NCBI GenBank assembly: GCA_937897665.1
Contig: CALCPB010000681.1
Location: forward strand, 1-7,826
Direction: 5' to 3'
DNA from: an uncultured Halomicronema sp.
GTDB lineage: Bacteria; Cyanobacteriota; Cyanobacteriia; Phormidesmidales; Phormidesmidaceae
DNA: 7,826 nt
Made by a program: the position numbers and the translations under genes. This document shows, one piece after another, positions 1 to 6,153 of this stretch; position 1 is the first letter of the stretch; every line of letters begins with the position of its first letter. The notes below the pieces were generated by a model, which was given only the letters and a program-made list of their open reading frames with translations, made no database searches and was not told where the DNA came from.

Positions 1-1
1 C

Positions 2-175
2 TGCAAAGAAGTTGATTGGGCCGTGGGCGATGCAGTCACAATTGCCTCAGTAAATGAACAACGTCAGGTTCGCGAGCCTGCCAGTGAGGCTGATTTGTCT
101 GCTTCCATTGTAAAGGGTGACCGCATGGGGCTAACAGGAGTCCTATCGTCAAATGCTGGTTGTCTTGACCAATGA
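2..175 (+). CDS. 3' end of an unidentified gene, cut by the left edge
   Basis: This frame is open from the window edge to a TGA at 173-175, giving 57 codons with no start visible; the ATG at 124 is internal. Its codon use supports real coding: about half of the codons begin with G (runs such as GAA-GTT-GAT and GCC-GTG-GGC-GAT-GCA-GTC), a typical sign of a true reading frame. The encoded tail contains WAVGDAVTIA, then a polar stretch rich in Glu, Gln and Ser, then IVKGDRMGLTGVLSS. This loosely resembles a small beta-rich C-terminal domain, but I do not recognise the family and assign no function. The gene would be convergent with the permease gene at 358-1155, leaving a 182-bp gap with only weak hairpins and no clear terminator. 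An overlapping minus-strand frame (36-227) looks like a shadow. Confidence 0.45.
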   Translation, partial: CKEVDWAVGDAVTIASVNEQRQVREPASEADLSASIVKGDRMGLTGVLSSNAGCLDQ

Positions 176-346
176 CTCGGTCAGGCCAGCAAACTGCTGA
201 TGGTACACGGTAATGGACTGGACCCAATGGCCCATTTTTTGAGGGCTGCGATTAGATAATCTCTGCAGTTAAGACAGCTTTTGATGAGAGTTTGGTACTG
301 CTAAACTGCCTGGACGGGGACGCTAGTTGCGAGCAACACCATCAGG

Positions 347-354
347 GCGATCGC
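347..354. repeat. HIP1 octamer GCGATCGC
   Basis: Perfect GCGATCGC palindrome, 3 bp beyond the stop codon of the minus-strand permease gene. Other perfect copies are at 1728-1735, 4459-4466 and 6990-6997. HIP1 is over-represented in many cyanobacterial chromosomes, so it serves here as a taxonomic marker rather than a proven functional site. Confidence 0.85.
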
Positions 355-357
355 TGT

Positions 358-1155
358 CTACAAGCCACCAACTACAGCGCTGCCCGTTCCCTGAAACATG
401 AGCCAAGATAGAAAAAAGTTACTAATAAAAATTGCCAATAATGCAGTCACTACCGCTGTTGTTGTTGATTGGCCGACGCCTTTGGCGCCTCCCGACGTTG
501 TCAAACCCCAACTAGAACCAATCACCGCAATTAAAATACCGAACACAAAAGCTTTGATCACTGCGGCTACCAGATCCCAGGTTGACAAAAAGCCTTGGGC
601 TGAGTCGATGAAAACAGTTTGAGAGATGCCATAAAGCGTTGTTGCGACCAGTAACCCTCCAGTCATGCCCGTGATAAAAGATAGCAGCGTTAACACTGGC
701 AGCATGAGGGCACAGGCCACGACCCGAGGAATTACCAAATAATCGATCGGGTCAGTCTTTAAAATCTGTAGCGCATCAATCTGCTCTGTTACCTTCATTG
801 TGCCAATTTCAGCAGCAAAAGCAGAGCCGACGCGACCGGCTAACACGACTGCCGTCAACACCGGCGCTAACTCCCGCACGAGTGTCAAGGCTAGCACTCC
901 GCCAACAGCTGTGCCCGCACCAAAATTGATGAATTCTCTCGTTACTTGAATGGTAAATACCATGCCCACGAAGCTGGCTGTCAGCAACGCAATGACCAGC
1001 GACTCCGGTCCCACCGCAACCATTTGGTCGAGTGTGTTGCGCCGGTGAATGGGGCGGGAAATCAAATGGATGACCACCTGCCCAGTCAGCATCACCGCCG
1101 CAAACAATCGGCGACTCCACTGTGTGAGGCTAGAGAACTCTACGGCCTGAGCCAA
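358..1155 (-). CDS. mlaE: MlaE/TGD1-family ABC transporter permease (lipid transport)
   Basis: Predicted 265-aa integral inner-membrane protein of the MlaE family, the permease of MCE-type ABC importers that move phospholipids or related lipids between envelope membranes; the plant plastid homologue is TGD1. The family signature is clear at residues 91-129: TLVRELAPVLTAVVLAGRVG, then SAFAAEIGTMKVTEQIDAL, the cytoplasmic coupling region that contacts the ATPase. A second conserved stretch, GLTTSGGAKGVGQSTTTAVV, lies at 217-236. Hydrophobic segments fall at about 52-72, 84-108, 143-175, 195-217 and 233-255. Length is normal for the family (about 250-265 aa). The start is TTG, chosen because AGAGGTGAT lies just upstream at ideal spacing; the first in-frame Met (residue 22) would cut into the N-terminal region. 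The stop is TAG at 360-358. No ATPase (MlaF-like) or MCE protein (MlaD-like) gene is in the window; in cyanobacteria these are often encoded elsewhere. Substrate is inferred only from the family. Confidence 0.93.
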   Translation of the reverse strand: MAQAVEFSSLTQWSRRLFAAVMLTGQVVIHLISRPIHRRNTLDQMVAVGPESLVIALLTASFVGMVFTIQVTREFINFGAGTAVGGVLALTLVRELAPVLTAVVLAGRVGSAFAAEIGTMKVTEQIDALQILKTDPIDYLVIPRVVACALMLPVLTLLSFITGMTGGLLVATTLYGISQTVFIDSAQGFLSTWDLVAAVIKAFVFGILIAVIGSSWGLTTSGGAKGVGQSTTTAVVTALLAIFISNFFLSWLMFQGTGSAVVGGL

Positions 1156-1157
1156 GG

Positions 1158-1166
1158 ATCACCTCT
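1158..1166 (-). promoter_or_regulatory. strong Shine-Dalgarno fixing the TTG start of the permease
   Basis: On the minus strand the sequence reads AGAGGTGAT, then CC, then the TTG start. It pairs almost completely with the 3' tail of 16S rRNA, and its AGAGG core ends six bases before the start codon. This is the strongest ribosome-binding site in the window and is the main argument for a TTG start. Confidence 0.75.
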
Positions 1167-1241
1167 CGAGAATTAACATGGGCCTAAACCGTTTAAGCAT
1201 CGCGCCGTTAGCATCAGCGTCAAGGCTTAAGTTTCAACGTC

Positions 1242-1247
1242 ATTATA
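1242..1247 (-). promoter_or_regulatory. candidate -10 box for the permease gene
   Basis: The minus strand reads a perfect TATAAT, 86 bp upstream of the TTG start. No good -35 box lies 16-18 bp further upstream (the area reads CTCTCTCTA), so it would need an activator or tolerate a poor -35, which is common among cyanobacterial promoters. Position and the perfect hexamer are the only evidence. Confidence 0.35.
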
Positions 1248-1399
1248 TAGAAATGCTTTGGCGTTAGAGAGAGAAAAGCACCTAGTTGGCAGAACAGGAA
1301 CCCCGGATCCGGTATTCGTAAGTTGCGTGCACTGACCGATCTCTACTAGTGTCTGCACACTCCTGGTTCACTCGCTATGATTCTCGCAATTCACCTGAC

Positions 1400-1421
1400 G
1401 ATTTCCGAGTTGATCGGAATC
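1400..1421. repeat. imperfect palindrome / small hairpin
   Basis: TTCCGA (1403-1408) and TCGGAA (1414-1419) flank a GTTGA loop. GA (1400-1401) and TC (1420-1421) extend the stem past one bulged T, giving 8 bp in all. It could be an operator or an RNA hairpin; nothing decides between these. Confidence 0.35.
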
Positions 1422-1448
1422 TTGGGCAATGAGTCACGGTCTGGTGTT

Positions 1449-1474
1449 CTCGCTTGTTTGATAAAACAGGCGAG
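1449..1474 (+). repeat. 11-bp stem-loop with GATA loop
   Basis: CTCGCTTGTTT (1449-1459) and AAACAGGCGAG (1464-1474) pair over 11 bp with one T-G wobble around a GATA loop. Two further T-G wobbles could extend it outward. It is not followed by a T tract, so it is not a classical terminator. The right part is repeated 44 bp downstream, where only the inner 6 bp of the stem survive. Confidence 0.6.
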
Positions 1475-1543
1475 GGATAGTCGATTAGTGAAGCTATTTG
1501 TTTGATAAAACAAGCGAGATGGCCCAAGCATAGTCATTTAGTA
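1454..1543 (+). repeat. degenerate two-unit direct repeat
   Basis: A 21-bp block beginning TTGTTTGATAAAACA occurs at 1454-1474 and 1498-1518 with one difference (G/A at its sixteenth base). A second shared block follows each copy: ATAGTCGATTAGT at 1477-1489 and ATAGTCATTTAGT at 1530-1542. The second unit carries 9 extra bases between the two blocks. The pattern suggests a diverged duplication of a unit of about 45-55 bp. I cannot assign it to a named repeat family. Confidence 0.6.
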
Positions 1544-1672
1544 GATCTATGTGCTCAAATTATAAGGAACCAGACATTCAGGCACTCAATAGGCTGCATG
1601 GGGACATAGCGTCATTTATGGGTGACGACTGCGGGTTGCTCAGCTCTAGCGCTATCTTTTGGAATAGTTGGG

Positions 1673-1701
1673 TTGATTGAATTTCGTGAATTAAATTAAA
1701 T
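1673..1701 (+). promoter_or_regulatory. candidate sigma70-type promoter for the M16 peptidase genes
   Basis: TTGATT (1673-1678) and TTAAAT (1696-1701) match the -35 and -10 consensus at four of six positions each, with a 17-bp spacer. The implied transcript would begin some 25-30 bases before the start codon. The heptamer ATTTCGT occurs at 1681-1687 and again at 1700-1706, flanking the -10 region, and could be a regulator site. An alternative TATAAG at 1561-1566 lacks a good -35. Confidence 0.35.
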
Positions 1702-1727
1702 TTCGTTAGTTAAGGTAATGAAGACGG

Positions 1728-1735
1728 GCGATCGC
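1728..1735. repeat. HIP1 octamer GCGATCGC next to a start codon
   Basis: Perfect GCGATCGC, separated by a single A from the ATG at 1737. It occupies the place where a Shine-Dalgarno sequence would normally sit. Confidence 0.85.
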
Positions 1736-1736
1736 A

Positions 1737-3311
1737 ATGACTTCTAACTGTTATTTACACCGGGGCACAGCTTGGCAAAGCGGTCTCAGCCTGCTAACTG
1801 CTGTGGTCTTGAGTCTGACGACCCTGCTGGCCTGGCCGACGGCAGCGCTCGCTCGCGAAGGCACGCCGGTAGCTAGCTCTATTCAGCCTTATCTGGATGG
1901 GGTGACTGACAACATCAGCGAATTTAACCTCGACAATGGCATGAAGTTCGTTGTGCTAGAGCGACCCCAAGCGCCTGTGGTGTCGTTTATGCTGTATGCC
2001 GATGTGGGTGCTGTGAATGAGGCCGATGGTGAAACGGGGGTAGCCCACTATTTAGAACATTTGGCCTTTAAGGGCACGCAGCGCATTGGCACCACCGATT
2101 ATGTGGCGGAACAGGCCCTGATTGACGAAATGGATGCCGTGTTTGCCGAGATTTTGGCCGCAGAGGCAGCAGGCGATACGACCACCGCTGAGACGTTGCG
2201 ATCTCAGCAAGAAACCATGCGTCAAGAAGCTGCCCAATACGATGAGCAAAACAAATATGGTCAAATTATTGAGCAGGCTGGCGGGGTTGGGTTGAACGCG
2301 ACGACGGGGGCCGATGCAACTCGCTACTTTTACAGTCTCCCGTCTAATAAATTAGAACTGTGGATGTCATTAGAATCTGAACGCTTCCTAGAGCCAGTCT
2401 TTCGAGAGTTTTACGAAGAAAAAGAGGTGATTCTTGAAGAGCGGCGAATGCGGGTAGATAACTCTCCCATTGGTCAGTTTATTGAGGTGTTCCTAGAAGA
2501 AGCTTTTGATGAACATCCCTACTGGCGGCCTGTGATTGGTTATCAGTCAGATTTGTATGTCGCGACCCGTGATGCCGTCACAAGGTTTTTTGATGATTAC
2601 TATGGTCCCAGCAACTTAATTGGTGTCATTGTCGGTGATGTAGATGCTCAGACCGTAGAGCAAATGACGACCACTTATTTTGGGCGATTCCCAGCCCAGA
2701 GTTTGCCTGCTGATGTCACGATCACAGAGCCGCCGCAACAAACCCCTAAAGAGTTTACGTTGGAATTGCCGTCTCAGCCTTGGTACTTAGAGGGATATCA
2801 TCGCCCCAGTATCAACGACCCTGACCATGCCATTTACGGCATGATTGAAGGCATTCTCATTAGAGGGCGGACAGCGCGTCTTTATAAAGACCTGGTAGAA
2901 GACCAGCAAATTGCGCTGGACGTGGGGGGATTCAGCGGCTTCCCTGGAGACAAATATCCTAATATGTTGGTGCTTTATGGCATCACTGCGCCCGAGGTTG
3001 AACCAGATCAAATAGCGGCAGAAATTCATCGACAACTTGAATGGTTGCAAACTGAGCCGGTATCAGCAGAGGAGCTAAATCGAGTTAAGACTCAAGCGCA
3101 AGCCGGTCTACTACGGCAGTTAGATTCCAATTCTGGGATGGCTGCCTTACTCGCAGAATATGAAGCTAAGACAGGTTCTTGGCGCAATATCTTTACCGAG
3201 TTAGAGGAGATTGAAGCCGTCACCCCTGAGGCGATTCAACGGGTTGCTCAAAGCACGTTTCGACCCGAAAACCGCACTGCAGGTAAGCTCCTTTCCGCAC
3301 CAGACCCCTAG
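1737..3311 (+). CDS. exported M16 zinc metallopeptidase, catalytic subunit
   Basis: Predicted 524-aa insulinase/pitrilysin-family (M16) protease. Residues 1-39 form a signal peptide (hydrophobic core about 17-33, ALA before the cut near residue 39), so it acts in the periplasm or outside the cell. The Peptidase_M16 domain spans about 65-210 and the M16_C domain about 225-440. The inverted zinc motif HYLEH is intact (H104, E107 base, H108), and EEKEVILEE at 227-235 supplies the third zinc ligand, probably E235, with supporting E228. Between them lies an Ala/Glu/Gln-rich helical insertion (about 125-182), so H108 to E235 is 127 residues, against about 77 in pitrilysin. The C-terminal Arg/Tyr substrate pair is absent: the positions hold V387 and L394 in DLVEDQQIAL. 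This is the pattern of the zinc-bearing half of an M16B heterodimer whose partner is the next gene. The start has no clear Shine-Dalgarno; ATG is chosen because it gives a complete signal peptide. The substrate is unknown. Confidence 0.93.
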   Translation: MTSNCYLHRGTAWQSGLSLLTAVVLSLTTLLAWPTAALAREGTPVASSIQPYLDGVTDNISEFNLDNGMKFVVLERPQAPVVSFMLYADVGAVNEADGETGVAHYLEHLAFKGTQRIGTTDYVAEQALIDEMDAVFAEILAAEAAGDTTTAETLRSQQETMRQEAAQYDEQNKYGQIIEQAGGVGLNATTGADATRYFYSLPSNKLELWMSLESERFLEPVFREFYEEKEVILEERRMRVDNSPIGQFIEVFLEEAFDEHPYWRPVIGYQSDLYVATRDAVTRFFDDYYGPSNLIGVIVGDVDAQTVEQMTTTYFGRFPAQSLPADVTITEPPQQTPKEFTLELPSQPWYLEGYHRPSINDPDHAIYGMIEGILIRGRTARLYKDLVEDQQIALDVGGFSGFPGDKYPNMLVLYGITAPEVEPDQIAAEIHRQLEWLQTEPVSAEELNRVKTQAQAGLLRQLDSNSGMAALLAEYEAKTGSWRNIFTELEEIEAVTPEAIQRVAQSTFRPENRTAGKLLSAPDP

Positions 3312-3325
3312 TAGTGGACTGCTAG
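3308..3325 (+). other. hairpin spanning the stop codon of the first M16 gene
   Basis: CTAGTAG (3308-3314) pairs with CTGCTAG (3319-3325) over 7 bp with one T-G wobble, around a TGGA loop. The TAG stop at 3309-3311 lies in the 5' arm. There is no T tract, so transcription probably continues into the partner gene. It could stabilise or process the mRNA end, but this is inference. Confidence 0.45.
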
Positions 3326-3448
3326 AGTTGAGTGCGAAGAGGGTGCCCCTTCCTGCCGTGTGATCTCAACCCTAGAGCTTTCGGCCAAGCGCTCAAGCTG
3401 CGAGTTCACTCCTTTTCCCTACTGCCAACCCCTTATCGTAATTTTGCT

Positions 3449-4945
3449 ATGTGTGGGTCTTTGTCATTTAAACCGGTCCGTCGCTTTCGCTGGTTGCCCT
3501 GGCTACTTGGCGTAGTCACATTGGTGAGCATTCTCGCTTTGAGTTGGCAAACGCCGGCCTCGGCAGGAACGGCTCGTCATTACACCGAGCTGGAATTTCC
3601 GCCGTTAGGGGAAGTGCAGATTCCTGACTATGAACGCTATCAGCTCCCTAATGGCTTGGTGGTTTATCTGATGGAAGATCACGAGCTACCGTTGGTCAGC
3701 GGTAGCGCCACTTTTCGTACTGGTGAGCGTTTAGTGCCGACCAGCCAGACCGGGCTCGGAGAAATCATGGGTGATGCTATGCGTCTGGGGGGCACTGAAG
3801 CCTATACGGCTGAAGTTTTGAATCTCGCTTTAGAACAGCGAGCTGCAGCAGTAGAAACTGCCGTAGACGTTGATTCTGGTTCTGCCAGCTTCAACACGTT
3901 AACTGAAGACCTAGAGGACGTATTTGGTCTATTTGCTGATGTCGTACAGCGTCCGACTTTTGCTCCTGATCGCATTGAATTTCTCAAAAATCAATACCGC
4001 GGTGCCATTGATCGTCGCAACGATGACCCTGATGACGTGGCTTCTCGCGAGTTTCGCAAGCTTGTTTATGGCGATGACAGTCCCTACGCTCGCACCTATG
4101 AGTACAGCACACTCAACAACAGATCGCGGGATGACTTCATTGAGTTATATCATGCTTCGGTGCGCCCTGATCGCATCATCTTAGCGATCTCAGGAGATTT
4201 TGAGCCCGAGTCGATGCGGCGCTTGATTGCCGAGACCTTTGGCAACTGGCAAGTGCCCGATAATGGGTCTGACTTACCGACAGCCCCGTCAGCAGAACAG
4301 GCCCAGGCGGGTGTCTTTGTGGTTGATCAGCCTCAGCTATCTCAGAGTTATGTGCAACTTGGACATCTCGGGGGGCAACGCGATGCGTCTGACTATGCCG
4401 AAATGGCTGTCATGAATGAAGTGCTGAATGGGTTTGGGGGGCGGTTGTTTAATGAGGTGCGATCGCGTCAGGGTCTAGCCTACGTCGTTTATGCCTTCTG
4501 GGCCGCCCGTTATGATTATGACGGCATCTTTATCGGGGGAGGACAAACGAGCTCAGACACAACCGTGCCCTTTATCGAGTCTGTGAAAAAAGAGATTGCT
4601 GATATTCGGCAAGCACCCGTCTCAGAGGAAGAACTCTCTCGGGCTAAAGACTCTGTGCTCAACAGTTTTGTGTTTAACTTCCAAAATCCTGAACAAACGC
4701 TTTCTCGTCTAATCCGCTATGAGTACTACGATTATCCGGAAGATTTTGTGTTTCAGTTTCGCGAAAACGTGGCAAACACCACGGCGGCAGCAGTACAGCA
4801 AGCTGCTCAAACCCATCTGAAGCCCGAAGATTTAGTTATTTTAGTCGTAGGCAATGTCAATGACATTCAACCGCCACTGAGTAATCTAACTCCCGATCAG
4901 CAAGTTACCCAGGTCGATATTACGATTCCTGCTCCCGATGCTTAA
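3449..4945 (+). CDS. exported M16 peptidase-like protein, non-catalytic partner
   Basis: Predicted 498-aa M16 protein starting at ATG 3449. A signal peptide covers residues 1-39 (basic KPVRRFR, hydrophobic core about 15-32, ASA before the cut). Peptidase_M16 domain at about 60-215 and M16_C at about 220-400. The zinc site is lost: where the partner has HYLEH, this protein has EIMGD at 105-109, and the third ligand position holds R184. The C-terminal domain keeps the Arg/Tyr pair used to hold substrate (R338 and Y345 in EVRSRQGLAY). This is the non-zinc subunit pattern of M16B heterodimers. The frame also extends upstream to a GTG at 3332, but those 39 codons (Pro, Leu and Arg-rich, two Cys) would bury the signal peptide inside the protein, so the later ATG is preferred. 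No Shine-Dalgarno precedes either start. The gap from the upstream stop is 137 bp, and the genes are probably co-transcribed. Confidence 0.9.
   Translation: MCGSLSFKPVRRFRWLPWLLGVVTLVSILALSWQTPASAGTARHYTELEFPPLGEVQIPDYERYQLPNGLVVYLMEDHELPLVSGSATFRTGERLVPTSQTGLGEIMGDAMRLGGTEAYTAEVLNLALEQRAAAVETAVDVDSGSASFNTLTEDLEDVFGLFADVVQRPTFAPDRIEFLKNQYRGAIDRRNDDPDDVASREFRKLVYGDDSPYARTYEYSTLNNRSRDDFIELYHASVRPDRIILAISGDFEPESMRRLIAETFGNWQVPDNGSDLPTAPSAEQAQAGVFVVDQPQLSQSYVQLGHLGGQRDASDYAEMAVMNEVLNGFGGRLFNEVRSRQGLAYVVYAFWAARYDYDGIFIGGGQTSSDTTVPFIESVKKEIADIRQAPVSEEELSRAKDSVLNSFVFNFQNPEQTLSRLIRYEYYDYPEDFVFQFRENVANTTAAAVQQAAQTHLKPEDLVILVVGNVNDIQPPLSNLTPDQQVTQVDITIPAPDA
4459..4466. repeat. HIP1 octamer GCGATCGC
   Basis: Perfect copy inside the second M16 gene, coding for the start of the RSRQG part of the Arg/Tyr motif. 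Confidence 0.85.
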
Positions 4946-4981
4946 GTTGATTAGCTAACTGTGTACCACGATGGGTAAAGT

Positions 4982-5060
4982 GATTAACCAGGCACTCACT
5001 CAGGCCGCAGTTAATCGAGTCGTTAGGTGAGATTTTCTGTAGGAACACGGGCATCCTGCA
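4982..5060 (+). other. two hairpins between the M16 pair and the sugar genes
   Basis: GATTAAC (4982-4988) and GTTAATC (5010-5016) are perfect inverted repeats over 7 bp, with GGC/GCC pairing possible inside the loop. A second stem follows: TGTAGGA (5038-5044) and TCCTGCA (5054-5060), 7 bp with one wobble. Neither has a following T tract, so intrinsic termination is unproven. They lie between functionally different gene pairs and may mark the transcript boundary. Confidence 0.35.
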
Positions 5061-5089
5061 AACATAGCTCTTATCGTTAATTAATCCTT

Positions 5090-6052
5090 ATGAGAATATT
5101 AGTGACCGGCGGCGCTGGATTTATCGGTTCTCATCTCATTGACCGCCTGATGCAGGCTGGCCACGATGTTATCTGCGTTGACAACTTCTTCACAGGGCAT
5201 AAACGCAACATTCAGCACTGGTTCGGCAATCCCAATTTCGAACTGCTCCGCCATGACATTACCGAACCTCTCAAGTTAGAAGTTGACCAGATCTATCATT
5301 TGGCTTGCCCCGCTTCTCCGGTTCATTATCAATACAATCCCGTCAAAACCATCAAAACGAATGTGATGGGCACGCTGTATATGCTGGGTTTGGCTAAGCG
5401 CATCAACGCTCGCTTTTTGTTGGCCTCGACTTCTGAAGTCTATGGCGATCCAGAAGTTCATCCCCAAACAGAAGACTACCGCGGCAATGTTAATCCCATT
5501 GGCATTCGCAGTTGTTATGACGAGGGTAAGCGCGTTGCTGAGACCTTAGCCTTTGACTATCATCGCCAAAGTGGTGTCGATATTCGAGTTGCCCGAATCT
5601 TCAATACTTATGGGCCTCGCATGCTAGAGAACGATGGCCGAGTGGTCAGCAACTTTGTGAGTCAGGCTTTGAAGGGCACCCCCCTGACGGTCTATGGCGA
5701 TGGCTCACAAACGCGCAGTTTTTGCTACGTTTCTGACCTCGTCGAAGGGCTGATGCGGCTCATGAATGGTGACTTTATTGGGCCGGTCAATCTAGGCAAT
5801 CCTGACGAGTACACTATTTTGCAACTAGCTCAGACTATTCAGAAGACGGTTAATCCAGACGCTGAAGTTAACTTTGAGCCTTTGCCACAGGATGATCCCA
5901 AAAGACGTAAGCCAGATATCACGCGAGCCCAAACCCATCTCAATTGGGAACCCACAATTAACCTCCAAGCAGGCTTACAAAAGACGGTTGATGACTTTAG
6001 ATCACGTCTACAGGTAGAAAAGCGATTGTCTTTGGAAACGACGGTCTCCTAA
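5090..6052 (+). CDS. uxs: UDP-glucuronate decarboxylase (UDP-xylose synthase)
   Basis: Predicted 320-aa cytosolic enzyme of the extended short-chain dehydrogenase family. It converts UDP-glucuronate to UDP-xylose and CO2 through a 4-keto intermediate with tightly bound NAD. The NAD-binding GGAGFIGSH is at residues 7-15, followed by the acidic ICVDNFFTG at the end of beta-2. Characteristic UXS motifs are [14 protein letters not shown] (71-84), [14 protein letters not shown] (113-126, with the catalytic-site Ser/Thr and Glu), the active-site YDEGK (Y143, K147), [10 protein letters not shown] (169-178) and [17 protein letters not shown] (204-220). These distinguish it from the sister families of UDP-glucose 4-epimerases and dTDP-glucose 4,6-dehydratases. 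Length is normal for bacterial UXS without a membrane anchor. The start ATG lacks a Shine-Dalgarno but places the Rossmann motif at the expected distance. The next gene makes its substrate. The last 15 residues (from about 306) are charged and not conserved-looking. Confidence 0.95.
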   Translation: MRILVTGGAGFIGSHLIDRLMQAGHDVICVDNFFTGHKRNIQHWFGNPNFELLRHDITEPLKLEVDQIYHLACPASPVHYQYNPVKTIKTNVMGTLYMLGLAKRINARFLLASTSEVYGDPEVHPQTEDYRGNVNPIGIRSCYDEGKRVAETLAFDYHRQSGVDIRVARIFNTYGPRMLENDGRVVSNFVSQALKGTPLTVYGDGSQTRSFCYVSDLVEGLMRLMNGDFIGPVNLGNPDEYTILQLAQTIQKTVNPDAEVNFEPLPQDDPKRRKPDITRAQTHLNWEPTINLQAGLQKTVDDFRSRLQVEKRLSLETTVS

Positions 6053-6153
6053 CTGCTAGGCAAGCCTATGCTGGATGCGAACTGGGAACAGCAGTCGTCA
6101 AAATCTGTCAAAGTACTGACTGTATTTCCATTTGCTGCTTGGGAAGACTATAT

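Larger units (their letters stand above)
1156..1736. other. 581-bp divergent intergenic region
   Basis: This gap separates the leftward permease from the rightward peptidase pair, so it must carry both promoters. From left to right it holds the permease Shine-Dalgarno, a minus-strand TATAAT (1242-1247), a 10-bp palindrome CCGGATCCGG (1303-1312), a small stem AGTGT/ACACT with a CTGC loop (1359-1372), an imperfect palindrome (1400-1421), a strong hairpin and its repeat (1449-1543), and an AT-rich stretch before the peptidase start (1673-1710). One 42-codon plus-strand frame (1377-1505) has no ribosome-binding site and ambiguous codon use, so it is not called as a gene. No tRNA, rRNA or transposase remnant was recognised. 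Confidence 0.7.

Noticed and set aside
36..227. 63-codon minus-strand frame next to the permease gene
   Set aside because: It overlaps a plus-strand frame with far better codon use, encodes a Trp/His/Gln-rich product unlike a normal protein, and has no recognisable motif.
809..1120. 103-codon minus-strand frame inside the permease gene
   Set aside because: It is an out-of-frame shadow: its product is rich in Cys, His, Ser and Arg with no domain, while the overlapping frame carries the full MlaE signature.
1156..1165. Plus strand reads GGATCACCTC, identical to part of the 3' end of 16S rRNA
   Set aside because: The match is only about 10 bases and is explained by the strong Shine-Dalgarno of the permease gene on the other strand; no rRNA sequence lies around it.
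1159..1179. Minus-strand six-codon frame (ATG TTA ATT CTC GAG AGG TGA) ahead of the permease start
   Set aside because: It has no ribosome-binding site and ends inside the permease Shine-Dalgarno; most likely coincidence.
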